64,000 nt of DNA, taken from Streptomyces sp. MUM 178J (GTDB lineage: Bacteria > Actinomycetota > Actinomycetes > Streptomycetales > Streptomycetaceae). The notes under the pieces are model-generated. The model saw only the letters and a program-made list of their open reading frames with translations, made no database searches and had not been told where the DNA came from. This document shows, piece by piece, positions 10,270 to 18,828 of this stretch. The position numbers and the translations under genes are program-made. Every line of letters begins with the position of its first letter. Within the stretch, counting starts at the first letter, position 1. Location: the NCBI RefSeq assembly GCF_022414575.1, contig NZ_JADWYQ010000002.1, positions 62,001-126,000 on the forward strand, read 5' to 3'.

Positions 10270-11204
10270 CGTCCGCCGTCGCCCCCGTTGTTTGGCTGCA
10301 CCCTCCCCGGCGCGTCCAGTATGACCGTCTGACCGCGGAGTTTGTACGGGGAGGGCCTGCTGCCGGACCCGAGCCGGTCCATGGCCCTGAGGATGTGGCC
10401 GGGCGGCAGCCGCCAGCGCAGCCGGGCGGGGACGCAGCGCAGCAGGGTGCCCGCGGCGACGAGGCGACGCCGGGTGTGCGCAGGGGAGGCGGCGGGTCTG
10501 CCGTAGAGCCGGTGGGCGTACGGGGGCAGTGCGTCGTACGCGAGCGAGGCCACGCGCCGCCAGAGCAGGGCGCGCGCCGGACGCAGCGGCGGCGGGACCG
10601 GCGGGCGGCGCAGGAAGGCGTCGACCTCCCGCGCCTCGGGCCCGGCGGCGAGCCGCGGCAGCACGGCGCGGAAGTACTCGGCGAGCTGGACGGCGGTGGC
10701 GGGCACGGCGGCCGGGTCGAGGCCCACGAGGCGGGCGGCGGTGCGCTGTTCGGCGATATAGCGGTCGGCCTGGTCGTCGGTGAGCGGGAACCCGGAGCCG
10801 CGCAGCACCGTCAGGTAGGAGTCGACTTCGGCGCAGTGCACCCACAGCAGCAGGTCCGGCTCGTCGAGCCGGTAGCGCTCTCCGGTCGCCGGGTCGAGGG
10901 CGGTCAGGGCCGCGTGGATGCGGCGGACGCGGGCGCCGGCGCGTTCGGCCGCCTCCGCGGCGCCGTAGGTGACGGTCCCCACGAAGTCGGCGGTGCGCAG
11001 CAGGCGGCCCCAGGCGTCCCGGCGGAAGTCGGAGTTCTGCAGGACTCCGCGGACCGCGCGGGGGTACAGGGCCTGAAGGTAGAGCGCGCGGACGCCGGCG
11101 ATCCACATCATCGGGTCGCCGTGCATCTGCCAGGTGACGGAGGCCGGCCCGAAGAGCCCGGGGCGGGCGTCCGCGGCCATGCTCCGACGGTACGCCCTCG
11201 CCAT
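10251..11204 (-). CDS. DUF2236 oxygenase (MpaB/latex-clearing protein family)
   Basis: 317-residue member of the DUF2236 family, whose characterised members include the haem-b oxygenase latex-clearing protein Lcp and MpaB' of mycophenolic acid synthesis. Visible family features are GPASVTWQMHGDPMMWIAG near the N-terminus, YPRAVRGVLQNSDF, and the helix LLLWVHCAEVDSYL with the conserved histidine. No signal peptide is seen. ATG at 11204 has AAGG eight bases upstream and follows the acyl-CoA dehydrogenase stop by 12 bp; an internal ATG at 11180 is the alternative. It overlaps the downstream kinase start. Lipid or terpenoid chain oxidation is plausible, but the substrate is not known. Confidence 0.83.
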   Translation of the reverse strand: MARAYRRSMAADARPGLFGPASVTWQMHGDPMMWIAGVRALYLQALYPRAVRGVLQNSDFRRDAWGRLLRTADFVGTVTYGAAEAAERAGARVRRIHAALTALDPATGERYRLDEPDLLLWVHCAEVDSYLTVLRGSGFPLTDDQADRYIAEQRTAARLVGLDPAAVPATAVQLAEYFRAVLPRLAAGPEAREVDAFLRRPPVPPPLRPARALLWRRVASLAYDALPPYAHRLYGRPAASPAHTRRRLVAAGTLLRCVPARLRWRLPPGHILRAMDRLGSGSRPSPYKLRGQTVILDAPGRVQPNNGGDGGRWRRRG

Positions 11205-11216
11205 GGGTCGACGCCT

Positions 11217-12416
11217 TCAGCGCCGTACGCGGGGCATGCCGAGGCCGATCCAGGAGATGATCTCGCGCTGGATCTCGTTGTTGCCGCCGCCGAAGGTGAA
11301 GATGACGGCGGAGCGGTAGCCGCGTTCCAGCTCGCCGTGGAGGACCGCGCCCGCCGAGCCTTCCTTGAGCGGGCCCGCGGCGCCGACGACCTCCATCAGC
11401 CAGGCGTAGGCGTCGCGGCGCGCCTCGGAGCCGTACACCTTGACGGCGGAGGCGTCCTGCGGGGTGAGGGTGGATTCCTGGACGGCGTTCACCATCTGCC
11501 AGTTGAGCAGTTTCATGGCGTCGAGCCTGGCGTGGGTGCGGGCGAGGCGGCCTCGGACCCAGCCGAGGTCGATGACGCGCCGCCCGTCGGCGAGTTGGGT
11601 GTCGGCGGCCCAGCGCTGGACGTCGGCGAGGGCGCGGATGGCCGTCGTGCCGTGGGCGGCGAGGGTGACGCGCTCATGGTTGAGCTGGTTGGTGATCAGC
11701 CGCCAGCCGTGGTTCTCCCGGCCGACGCGGCGGGAGGCCGGGACGCAGACGTTCTCGTAGTAGCTCGCGGTGGTGTCGTGCCCGGCGAGCGTGGTGATCA
11801 GGGTGCAGGAGTAGCCGGGGTCGTCGGTCGGCACCAGCAGCATGGTGATGCCCTTGTGCGGCGGGACGCCGTCGTCCGGGGCGGCGGTGCGCACGGCGAG
11901 CCACACCCAGTCGGCGGTGTCTCCGTTGGTGGTCCAGATCTTCTGCCCGTTGACGAGATAGCTGCCGGTCTCCTCGTCCCCCTCCCGTACGGCGCGGGTC
12001 TTGAGGGCGGCGAGGTCGGTGCCCGCGTCGGGTTCGCTGTAGCCGATGGCGAAGTCGATCTCGCCGGAGAGGATCCGGGGGAGGAAGTAGGCCTTCTGCT
12101 CGTCGCTGCCGTACCGCATGAGGGTGGGTCCGACGGTGTTCAGGGCCATCAGCGGCAGCGGCACCCCGGCCTGGGCGGCCTCGTCGAAGAAGATGAACTG
12201 CTCCATGGGGGTCAGCCCGCGGCCGCCGTACTCCTCGGGCCAGCCGACGCCCAGCCAGCCGTCCGCGCCGAGGCGGCGGATGGTGCGGCGGTAGAACGCC
12301 TTCTGCTCGGCGGCATCGGCGTGCCGCGCGGTGGGGTGGTCCGGCGCCAGCCGGGCGAAGTAGGCGCGCAGTTCGGTGCGCAACCGCTGCTGCTCGGGTG
12401 TGTATTCGAGGTGCAC
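11217..12416 (-). CDS. Acyl-CoA dehydrogenase
   Basis: FAD-dependent alpha,beta-dehydrogenation of an acyl-CoA thioester. The 399-residue protein shows the standard order: an N-terminal helical domain, the FAD-binding strand IGYSEPDAGTDLAALKTRA, NGQKIWTTNGDTADW, and a C-terminal helical domain ending FTFGGGNNEIQREIISWIGLG. The start is taken as GTG at 12416, with GGGAGGG just upstream; an ATG at 12494 would place the operator inside the gene. It heads the minus-strand run with DUF2236, kinase and FAD oxidoreductase genes. A TNNAACNNGTTNNA palindrome about 64 bp upstream matches the KstR-type consensus of lipid and steroid catabolism, so a sterol side-chain or branched acyl-CoA is a reasonable guess. 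Confidence 0.9.
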   Translation of the reverse strand: MHLEYTPEQQRLRTELRAYFARLAPDHPTARHADAAEQKAFYRRTIRRLGADGWLGVGWPEEYGGRGLTPMEQFIFFDEAAQAGVPLPLMALNTVGPTLMRYGSDEQKAYFLPRILSGEIDFAIGYSEPDAGTDLAALKTRAVREGDEETGSYLVNGQKIWTTNGDTADWVWLAVRTAAPDDGVPPHKGITMLLVPTDDPGYSCTLITTLAGHDTTASYYENVCVPASRRVGRENHGWRLITNQLNHERVTLAAHGTTAIRALADVQRWAADTQLADGRRVIDLGWVRGRLARTHARLDAMKLLNWQMVNAVQESTLTPQDASAVKVYGSEARRDAYAWLMEVVGAAGPLKEGSAGAVLHGELERGYRSAVIFTFGGGNNEIQREIISWIGLGMPRVRR

Positions 12417-12479
12417 GGGACCCTCCCGGGTGCTCGCGGATGCTCGCGGTGCGTCCTGTCCTCCCTGGCGAGCGCAGAC

Positions 12480-12493
12480 TAGAACGCGTTCCA
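12480..12493. promoter_or_regulatory. KstR-like operator TNNAACNNGTTNNA
   Basis: TAGAACGCGTTCCA fits the published KstR consensus TNNAACNNGTTNNA at every fixed position and lies 64 bp before the acyl-CoA dehydrogenase GTG. KstR is the TetR-family repressor of cholesterol catabolism in mycobacteria. AACnnGTT palindromes are also used by other TetR proteins, so the regulator is not proven. Confidence 0.6.
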
Positions 12494-12509
12494 TAAATCC
12501 GGAAGGGTT

Positions 12510-14798
12510 TCAGCGGTTCGGGCGGAGCAGCAGCAGCGCGGTGTCGTCGCCGCGGTCGCGGGGCCCGGCCGCCTTCCCCTCGATCAGATGGTCGGCCAGC
12601 TCTTCCAGCGGCCGGTCCCCGTTGCGCTCCAGCCGGTCCGCCACCTGCGCCAGCGCCGCGTCCAGGTCGACGCCGGGGGCTTCGATCAGACCGTCCGTGT
12701 ACAGGACGAGCACCGAGCCCGGGCTCATCGGGACGGCGGAGGTCGGGTAGACGGCGGTCGGGTCGACGCCGAGCAGCGGCCCGCCGGGGAGGTCGAGGAC
12801 GTGGACCGTGCCGTCGGGGGCGCGCAGCAGGGGCTGCGGGTGACCGGCGCGGGCGAGCAGGGCGCGGTGCCGCGGCAGGTCCAGGTGGAGATAGGCGCAG
12901 CTGGCGAGCAGATCGACGTCAAGGCCGATGAGCAGGAGGTTGGTGGACGCCATGACCGTGCCGGGTTGCTGGCCGACGGCCGTGTAGGCGCGTACGGCGG
13001 TGCGGACCTGGCCCATCAGCCCGGCGGCGGTGACGTTGTGGCCCTGGACGTCGCCGATGACGGCGGCGGCCTGCACGCCTGTGGCACGGCGGGCCGGGCC
13101 GGCCGGCGCGGGCCCGGCCTGAGGGCGCGTGGGCGCCGCGCGCCCCCTGCCGTCTCCGGGCGACGGGGCGGCGGCGGCCGGGGGCTGTTCGCCGTCCGGG
13201 GCGGTGCGGATCAGGTCGTAGAAGTCGCCTCCGATGTCCATGCCCTGGGTGCCCGGCAGATAGCGGGCGGCCACCTCCAGACCGGGCAGCCTCGGCAGGG
13301 AGTGCGGCAGCAGCGCGGACTGCAGCCCGTGGGCGAGGCGGTTCTTGGCGTCGTACAGCCGGGCGCGCTCCAGCGCCTGGGCGACGAGTCCGCCGAGGCT
13401 GGTGAGCACGGCGCGCTCCTCGTCGGCGAAGCGGTGCGGTTCGGTGTAGCCGAGGATGCAGGTGCCGACGGGCCGGCCGGAGGCGATCAGCGGCAGGAAC
13501 GCCCAGGCGGCCATCCCGTCCGGGGTGGCGACGCGCGCGGGGTAGATCGCCTCCAGCTTCTCGCGTGTCTCGAAGAACGACGGCACGCCCGTGGCCAGCG
13601 CCTGGGCGCTGGGCCGGGGGGCGGACAGCGGTATGCCGTCGTAGTGTTCGGCCAGCGACGGGTCCGGGTATCCGCGGTGGCCGAGGACCCGCAGCCGTCC
13701 TGCCTCCGGGACCAGGACGACCAGGGTGCGGCTGTCCACGGCGGGCATCACCTCGTCGGCGACGAGGTCGATGACGTCCGTGACCGACACGGCCTCGGTG
13801 AGCGCGCTGGCCAGGGTCAGCAGATGGGTGATGGCCACCAGCCCCGCCCGGTGCCGGCCCGCCTCCGCCACGGGCTTGTCCCGGCCCGTTCCCCTGGCCG
13901 GGCTGATCAGCACGCTCAGGCCGCTTCTGCTGGGATACAGCCGGAAGGTCAGCCAGTCCTGCGGGGGGCGCAGCGCCGTGAACGAGACGGGGTGCTGGCT
14001 GATCATCGCGCCGCGGTAGCGGTCCTCGTAGACCGGGTCGTTCAGCCAGGGGAGGGCGTTCCACGGCTTGCCGCCGAGCAGTTCGCGTACGGGCCTCCCC
14101 AGCAGCTCGGCCGCGGCGGGGTTGGCGTAGGTGACGCGGCCGTCCACGTCCAGCGCGCACAGGCCGTCCGGAATCCGGGCGGCCATCTGCGCCGCCTCTG
14201 CGGCGCCGGTCGTTCCCGCCATGGCGGAGGGCCCGAGGAAGTCGGCCTCCGGGTGCACCGGACGGCCGGCCTTCGCGGCCCGCTCCAGCCGCAGTGCGAG
14301 CCGGTCGCAGGCGGCGAGCAGGGCCGCGTGCTCCGCGTCGGACGGCTCGGGCGAGTGGGAGCCGGGCCAGGTGACGAACACGGCCCCGTACACGGTGTCC
14401 GCCCTGGCGACGGGCAGCGCCGCGACGGCGAAGGGGTACGGCAGGACCACGGCGATACGGGGGTACCGGCGGGCCATGTCCTCCTCGCCGCCGACCCAGA
14501 CGAGCCGGCGCTCGCGGACGGCGTCCGCGACGGGGACGGGCGAGGTGAGGGCGACGCGTTCCCAGGGCGCGGCGAAGGCGCGGGGCAGCCCGGCCATGAC
14601 GGCCATCTCAAGGACGGCGTCTTCCGGTGACAGCAGGTACACCGCGCCCGCGTGCGCCCCGACGTCGTCCATCATCCCGGCGAGGGCCAGGGACAGCAGG
14701 GGATGCGCCCCCTCGCTTCCGGCGTCGGGCGGCCCTGAAGGGGAGGCGGTCGGGTCGGACACGCGCACCACCTCTTCCGCCTCTTCCGCACCCCCCAT
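12510..14798 (-). CDS. GAF-PAS-GAF PP2C (SpoIIE-type) protein phosphatase
   Basis: Sensor-regulated serine phosphatase of the RsbU/SpoIIE type, thought to act on anti-anti-sigma factors. Domain order in about 762 residues: GAF (about 30-180), PAS (about 195-300, GRVTYANPAAAELLG), GAF (about 330-480), and PP2C (about 520-758) with GGDFYDLI, AVIGDVQGHN and a C-terminal RGDDTALLLL. An Ala/Pro/Gly-rich insertion of about 50 residues interrupts the PP2C domain. No HATPase anti-sigma module is present. The ATG at 14798 lacks a ribosome site; GTG at 14762 (VSDPTASPSG), preceded by GGAAGAGG, is a strong alternative. It is paralogous to the protein encoded at 59154-61712. Confidence 0.87.
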   Translation of the reverse strand: MGGAEEAEEVVRVSDPTASPSGPPDAGSEGAHPLLSLALAGMMDDVGAHAGAVYLLSPEDAVLEMAVMAGLPRAFAAPWERVALTSPVPVADAVRERRLVWVGGEEDMARRYPRIAVVLPYPFAVAALPVARADTVYGAVFVTWPGSHSPEPSDAEHAALLAACDRLALRLERAAKAGRPVHPEADFLGPSAMAGTTGAAEAAQMAARIPDGLCALDVDGRVTYANPAAAELLGRPVRELLGGKPWNALPWLNDPVYEDRYRGAMISQHPVSFTALRPPQDWLTFRLYPSRSGLSVLISPARGTGRDKPVAEAGRHRAGLVAITHLLTLASALTEAVSVTDVIDLVADEVMPAVDSRTLVVLVPEAGRLRVLGHRGYPDPSLAEHYDGIPLSAPRPSAQALATGVPSFFETREKLEAIYPARVATPDGMAAWAFLPLIASGRPVGTCILGYTEPHRFADEERAVLTSLGGLVAQALERARLYDAKNRLAHGLQSALLPHSLPRLPGLEVAARYLPGTQGMDIGGDFYDLIRTAPDGEQPPAAAAPSPGDGRGRAAPTRPQAGPAPAGPARRATGVQAAAVIGDVQGHNVTAAGLMGQVRTAVRAYTAVGQQPGTVMASTNLLLIGLDVDLLASCAYLHLDLPRHRALLARAGHPQPLLRAPDGTVHVLDLPGGPLLGVDPTAVYPTSAVPMSPGSVLVLYTDGLIEAPGVDLDAALAQVADRLERNGDRPLEELADHLIEGKAAGPRDRGDDTALLLLRPNR

Positions 14799-14941
14799 GA
14801 CCAAGGCTGCACGCGATTGCCTTGCGGCGCACGGCGGGGCGGGGGCGGGGCGGGGGCGGGGCGGCGGACAGGGCTCCGGGGCCCGGCCCCCGGGCCTCAC
14901 GCCCGCACGACGGCGCACACCCCGGGGCGCGGCCACACCCC

Positions 14942-14947
14942 TTACGC
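14942..14947 (+). promoter_or_regulatory. Possible -10 box for a leaderless CDF transporter mRNA
   Basis: TACGCT lies eight bases before the GTG at 14956, where no separate ribosome site exists. This spacing would start transcription close to the start codon, as in leaderless Streptomyces mRNAs. No convincing -35 box was found. Confidence 0.35.
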
Positions 14948-14955
14948 TTGCCGGA

Positions 14956-15870
14956 GTGAGCCGCAGACAGTCCGACGGCAGGACCCGGGTCACGGTCCTG
15001 GTGGCGCTTGTCGCGAACCTGGTGATCGCGGCCGCGAAGGCGGTCGGCGGGCTCGCGGCCGGCTCCCCCGCGCTGCTGTCCGAGGCCGCGCACTCCGTCG
15101 CCGACACCCTGAACGAGGTCTTCCTGCTGGTCGCGCTGCGCCGCAGCCGCCGTCCGGCGGACACGCTCCACCCGTTCGGCTACGGCAAGGAACGCTATTT
15201 CTGGGCGCTGCTCGCCGCCGTCGGGATCTTTGTGATGGGCGGCTGCTTCTCCTTCTACCAGGGGGTCAACGCACTTGTCGGCGACCGCGACGAGACGCTC
15301 GCCGGATACGCGGCGGGCCTGGCGGTCCTCTTCGTCGCCCTGCTCGCCGAGGGCAGCTCCCTGTTGCGGGCGCTCCATCAGCTGCGCAGACGGCGCGGCG
15401 AGGGCCGCGATCCGGCGCTGCGCACGGTGATCGCGGAGGACAGCAGCGCGGTCGTGGGCGTGCTGCTCGCCATGGCGGGCATGGGGCTGCACCTGGTCAC
15501 CGGTCAGATGGCGTGGGAGGCGGCGGCCTCGCTGGCGATCGGGCTGCTGTTGGTCTTCGTCGCCTACCGGCTGGGCCGCGAGGCGCGCGACCGGCTGATC
15601 GGCGAGTCCGTCGACCCCGGGCTGAGCGCACGGATGCGGGAACTGCTGTCCGCCCAGCCGGAGATCGACAATGTGGCGGATCTGCTGACGATGCGCCTGG
15701 GGCTCGACTCCGCGCTGGTGGCCGCGCGGGTGGACCTGGCGCCGGGCCTGGACAGCGAGGAGATCGAGCTGATCTGCATGCGCATCAAGCGGAGCATCCG
15801 CAACGTGTGGCCGGAGGTCGACCATGTCTTCCTGGACATCACCGAGGCGCCGGGGCCGGACAGCGTGTAA
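14956..15870 (+). CDS. Cation diffusion facilitator (CDF) family metal transporter
   Basis: Inner-membrane proton-coupled exporter of divalent metals such as zinc, iron or manganese. The 304-residue protein has five or six transmembrane helices. TM2 carries SEAAHSVADTLNE with H46 and D50; a conserved HPFGYGKERYFWAL loop follows. In TM5 the usual second HxxxD site reads EDSSAVVG, with acidic E161-D162 instead of histidine, a variant also seen in ZnT9-like members. The C-terminal cytosolic dimerisation domain (about 215-295) is intact. GTG at 14956 is chosen by reading-frame content, and the mRNA may be leaderless. The metal cannot be predicted confidently. Confidence 0.87.
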   Translation: MSRRQSDGRTRVTVLVALVANLVIAAAKAVGGLAAGSPALLSEAAHSVADTLNEVFLLVALRRSRRPADTLHPFGYGKERYFWALLAAVGIFVMGGCFSFYQGVNALVGDRDETLAGYAAGLAVLFVALLAEGSSLLRALHQLRRRRGEGRDPALRTVIAEDSSAVVGVLLAMAGMGLHLVTGQMAWEAAASLAIGLLLVFVAYRLGREARDRLIGESVDPGLSARMRELLSAQPEIDNVADLLTMRLGLDSALVAARVDLAPGLDSEEIELICMRIKRSIRNVWPEVDHVFLDITEAPGPDSV

Positions 15871-15928
15871 CGAGCGCGTGATTTGGCTCGGGGGCCGATT
15901 CGGCCGGGTGGTTCTGCTGGGCGCCTGG

Positions 15929-15970
15929 GCCGGAGTGCCCGAGCCGGAGTGCCCGAGCCGGAGTGATTCG
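15929..15970. repeat. 14-bp direct repeats
   Basis: Two exact copies and one variant of GCCGGAGTGCCCGA lie in the spacer between the CDF transporter and the small basic protein gene. No coding role is seen; they may be slippage products or repeated protein-binding sites. Confidence 0.6.
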
Positions 15971-16052
15971 GCCGGAGCGCGAGGGGTACCCGCAGCCCGC
16001 ATCGTTGTGTCCCCGGCGCCGTCCGGGGCCTCGCGGGGAAGGAGGGCTGACC

Positions 16053-16385
16053 ATGCCTCGCGGATCCGGCCCGAAGCGGGAGCGGCAGTACGAGCACATC
16101 AAGGAGAGCGCCCTGGAGCGCGGCGAGAGCGAGGCCAGGGCCAAGGAGATCGCCTCCCGCACCGTCAACAAGGAGCGGGCCCGGAGGGGCGAGTCCAAGC
16201 AGGCGAGCCGAGTCTCGACCGAGGACATCTCCTCCGGCCGCCGCGGCGGGCAGCGCTCCCACCGGGGCGCGCAGGGGCCGACGTACGACCAGCTGTACGA
16301 GGAGGCCAAGCGGCGCGATGTGGAGGGCCGCTCCAAGATGAGCAAGGCGGAGCTGGCGCAGGCGCTGGGCGGCAAGAAGAGCTGA
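16053..16385 (+). CDS. Small basic DUF7218/plasmid-stabilisation-like protein
   Basis: 110-residue, highly charged protein. The N-terminal half (KRERQYEHIKESALERGESE and the following RAKEIASRTVNKERARRGES) is the conserved block found in many actinobacterial proteins annotated as plasmid stabilization protein or DUF7218. The C-terminus (YDQLYEEAKRRDVEGRSKMS) looks like a Rho-N/SAP-type helix-extended-loop-helix that could bind nucleic acid. ATG at 16053 follows a strong GGGAAGGAGGG site. No toxin or antitoxin partner is adjacent, so the stabilization name should not be taken as a function. It is followed by a strong hairpin. Confidence 0.75.
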   Translation: MPRGSGPKRERQYEHIKESALERGESEARAKEIASRTVNKERARRGESKQASRVSTEDISSGRRGGQRSHRGAQGPTYDQLYEEAKRRDVEGRSKMSKAELAQALGGKKS

Positions 16386-16396
16386 CCGCACCGCGC

Positions 16397-16424
16397 CGCC
16401 CGGCGATGACGCATCGCCCGGGCG
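16397..16424 (+). terminator. Hairpin after the DUF7218 gene
   Basis: CGCCCGGCGATG pairs with CATCGCCCGGGCG around an ACG loop, with one bulged base. It lies 12 bp past the stop codon at 16385. Confidence 0.7.
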
Positions 16425-16566
16425 GAACGCGCGACGTCATGCCTCCGGCAGCCGCCCCGACGGCCTGAAGCGGGCCGCGGTGAATGACCTGTGAGGGGGC
16501 TGGGCTCGATACTGGCCCGGACGCACTGCCCGGCCGGACGCCTGCCCGCCCCCAAGGAGGCATCAC

Positions 16567-17559
16567 ATGCGCATGCTCATCAACGTGCCCGAGACCGTCG
16601 TCCCGGACGCCCTGCGCGGCATCGCCGCGGCGCACCCCGAACTGACCGTGGACGTCGAGAACCGGGTGATCGTACGGCGGGACGCCCCGGTCGCCGGGCA
16701 GGTCGCGCTGGTCTCCGGCGGCGGGTCGGGGCACGAGCCGCTGCACGGAGGCTTCGTGGGGCCGGGGATGCTGGCCGCCGCATGTCCAGGCGAGGTGTTC
16801 ACCTCGCCGGTGCCCGACCAGATGGTGCGGGCCGCCGCAGCCGTCGACAGCGGGGAGGGCGTCCTCTTCGTCGTCAAGAACTACACGGGCGACGTGCTGA
16901 ATTTTGACATGGCCGCGGAACTCGCCGAGGACGAGGGCGTGCAGCTGGCCAAGGTCCTGGTCGACGACGACATCGCGGTGACGGACAGCCTCTACACCGC
17001 GGGCCGCCGCGGCACGGGCGCGACCCTGTTCGTGGAGAAGATCGCGGGCGCGGCGGCCGAGGAGGGCGCCCCACTGGAGCGGGTGGAGTCGATCGCACGC
17101 CGGGTCAACGACAACGCGCGGAGTTTCGGCGTGGCCCTGAGCGCCTGCACGACGCCTGCGAAGGGCAGCCCGACGTTCGATCTGCCTCCGGGAGAGCTGG
17201 AGTTGGGGATCGGCATCCACGGCGAGCCGGGGCGGGAACGGCGCGCCATGATGACCTCTCGCGAGATCGCGGACTTCACCGTCCATGCGCTGCTGGACGA
17301 CCTTCCCACGTCCGGTCCCGTGATCGTGCTGGTCAACGGCATGGGAGCGACGCCGCTGCTGGAGCTGTACGGCTTCAACGCGGAGGTTCAGCGGGTACTG
17401 GCGGAGCGACGGGTGGCGGTGGCCCGTACGCTCGTGGGGAACTACGTGACCTCGCTCGACATGGCCGGCTGCTCGGTGACGATCTGTCAGATCGACGAGG
17501 AGCTGCTGCGGCTGTGGGATGCGCCGGTGCAGACGCCGGCGCTGCGGTGGGGTCGCTGA
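16567..17559 (+). CDS. dhaK: Dihydroxyacetone kinase subunit DhaK
   Basis: Substrate-binding subunit of the PTS-dependent dihydroxyacetone kinase, which phosphorylates dihydroxyacetone to DHAP in the cytosol. The 330-residue protein matches the usual length. SGGGSGHEPLHGGF (about 50-63) forms part of the binding site, and H218 in GIGIHGEPG is the residue known to bind dihydroxyacetone covalently as a hemiaminal. ATG at 16567 has GGAGG eight bases upstream. It heads an operon with dhaL (59 bp on) and dhaM. No dhaR activator is adjacent, so regulation is not evident. Confidence 0.95.
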   Translation: MRMLINVPETVVPDALRGIAAAHPELTVDVENRVIVRRDAPVAGQVALVSGGGSGHEPLHGGFVGPGMLAAACPGEVFTSPVPDQMVRAAAAVDSGEGVLFVVKNYTGDVLNFDMAAELAEDEGVQLAKVLVDDDIAVTDSLYTAGRRGTGATLFVEKIAGAAAEEGAPLERVESIARRVNDNARSFGVALSACTTPAKGSPTFDLPPGELELGIGIHGEPGRERRAMMTSREIADFTVHALLDDLPTSGPVIVLVNGMGATPLLELYGFNAEVQRVLAERRVAVARTLVGNYVTSLDMAGCSVTICQIDEELLRLWDAPVQTPALRWGR

Positions 17560-17618
17560 GGGCCCCTCACCGGGGCGACGCCGTCCCCACGGCGATGACG
17601 AGGAGCCGGAGTGACCGA

Positions 17619-18245
17619 GTGACCGAGGCAGCACCTGTGCTCGACGCGCGCTTCTTCCACCGCTGGATGACCGCCGCCGCGGCGGCCGTGGACCGTGAGG
17701 CGGGGCGGCTGACCGAACTGGACGCGGCGATCGGCGACGCCGACCACGGCAGCAATCTCCAGCGGGGGTTCACCGCGGTGGCGGCCGTGCTGGAGCAGGA
17801 CGCGCCGGACACGCCGGGGGCGGTGCTGACACTGGCCGGACGGCGGCTGATCTCCACCGTGGGCGGTGCGTCGGGCCCCCTGTACGGGACGCTGCTGCGC
17901 CGCACCGGCAAGGCCCTGGGCGATGCGGCGGAGGTGACGCCCGCGCAGTTGGCGGAGGCGCTCGACGCGGGCGTGGCCGCGGTGGCGCAGCTGGGCGGGG
18001 CCAAGGCCGGGGACAAGACGATGCTGGACGCGCTGCTGCCGGCCGCGGAAGCGCTTCGCGAGTCCTTCGCGGCGGCCCGTGCGGCGGCACGGCAGGGCGC
18101 CCTGGACACCGTTGGGTTGCTCGCCCGCAAGGGCAGGGCGAGCTATCTCGGCGAACGCAGCATCGGCCATCAGGACCCGGGGGCGACGTCATCCGCGCTG
18201 CTGGTGGCCACGCTGGCGGAGACCGCCGCCGGGGAGGCGTCGTGA
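17619..18245 (+). CDS. dhaL: Dihydroxyacetone kinase subunit DhaL
   Basis: ADP/Mg-binding subunit that passes the phosphoryl group from DhaM to dihydroxyacetone on DhaK. The 208-residue protein has the conserved magnesium-binding aspartates in ELDAAIGDADHGSN (D35, D40, D42), GGASGPLYGT for the nucleotide phosphates, and GAKAGDKTMLDAL. The GTG at 17619 is preferred because GGAG lies seven bases upstream; an in-frame ATG at 17595 lacks a site. Its stop overlaps the dhaM start by four bases, so the subunits are translationally coupled. Confidence 0.93.
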   Translation: MTEAAPVLDARFFHRWMTAAAAAVDREAGRLTELDAAIGDADHGSNLQRGFTAVAAVLEQDAPDTPGAVLTLAGRRLISTVGGASGPLYGTLLRRTGKALGDAAEVTPAQLAEALDAGVAAVAQLGGAKAGDKTMLDALLPAAEALRESFAAARAAARQGALDTVGLLARKGRASYLGERSIGHQDPGATSSALLVATLAETAAGEAS

Positions 18246-18649
18246 GCCGCGGGCCGGTGGGCGTCGTGCTCGTCTCGCACAGCGCAGCGGTGGCGCTGTC
18301 GGTGGCGGATCTGGCCAGGGGGCTCGCGGGCGGCGGGGCGGCCGCGGAAGTCGCCGCGGCCGGAGGCGGCCCGGACGGCGGGCTGGGCACCAGCGCGGAG
18401 CTGATCGCCGAGGCCGCGCGGACCGTCGACCGGGGCGCGGGCGTCGCGGTGCTGGCCGACCTGGGCAGCGCCGTGCTGACGGTCAAGGCGCTGCTCGAAG
18501 AGGGCGGGGAACTTCCGGAGGACGCCCGGCTGGTGGACGCGCCGTTCGTGGAGGGAGCGATCGCCGCGGTGGTCACGGCATCGTCCGGCGGCGACCTCGA
18601 CGCGGTCGAGGCGGCTGCCTCGGAGGCGTACGCCTACCGCAAGGTGTGA
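18242..18649 (+). CDS. dhaM: PTS-dependent dihydroxyacetone kinase phosphotransferase subunit DhaM
   Basis: EIIA-mannose-like phosphocarrier that accepts phosphate from HPr and regenerates ATP on DhaL. The 135-residue protein is the EIIA domain alone, with the predicted phosphorylated H13 in VVLVSHSAAVA and the GTSAELI and LADLGSAVLT segments. E. coli DhaM has additional HPr- and EI-like domains; their absence means this protein depends on the cell's general PTS proteins, as in other Gram-positive systems. The GTG start overlaps the dhaL stop. Confidence 0.9.
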   Translation: MSRGPVGVVLVSHSAAVALSVADLARGLAGGGAAAEVAAAGGGPDGGLGTSAELIAEAARTVDRGAGVAVLADLGSAVLTVKALLEEGGELPEDARLVDAPFVEGAIAAVVTASSGGDLDAVEAAASEAYAYRKV

Positions 18650-18673
18650 CCGGGGGCGGCGGTCTCCCCGCGT

Positions 18674-18692
18674 CGCCTCCGGGGCGGAGGCG
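18674..18692. terminator. Hairpin between convergent dhaM and the SARP gene
   Basis: CGCCTCC and GGAGGCG form a 7-bp stem around GGGGC. It stands 25 bp past dhaM and faces the 3' end of the SARP gene, so it may act in both directions. Confidence 0.6.
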
Positions 18693-18828
18693 GTGCGCCG
18701 CGCCGGCTCCGAGCTCCTCCCACCACGCGCCCGCTGCGGCCGGGTCGGTAAGCTTCTGCACGCGCTTTATGTGCCATGGGCAACACCGTACGGACACGCC
18801 TCGGCATCGGCGGCTCGGCGGCGGCGTC

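Noticed and set aside
16053..16385. Toxin-antitoxin or plasmid-maintenance function
   Set aside because: The name plasmid stabilization is a database habit for this family; no partner toxin or plasmid feature is near.
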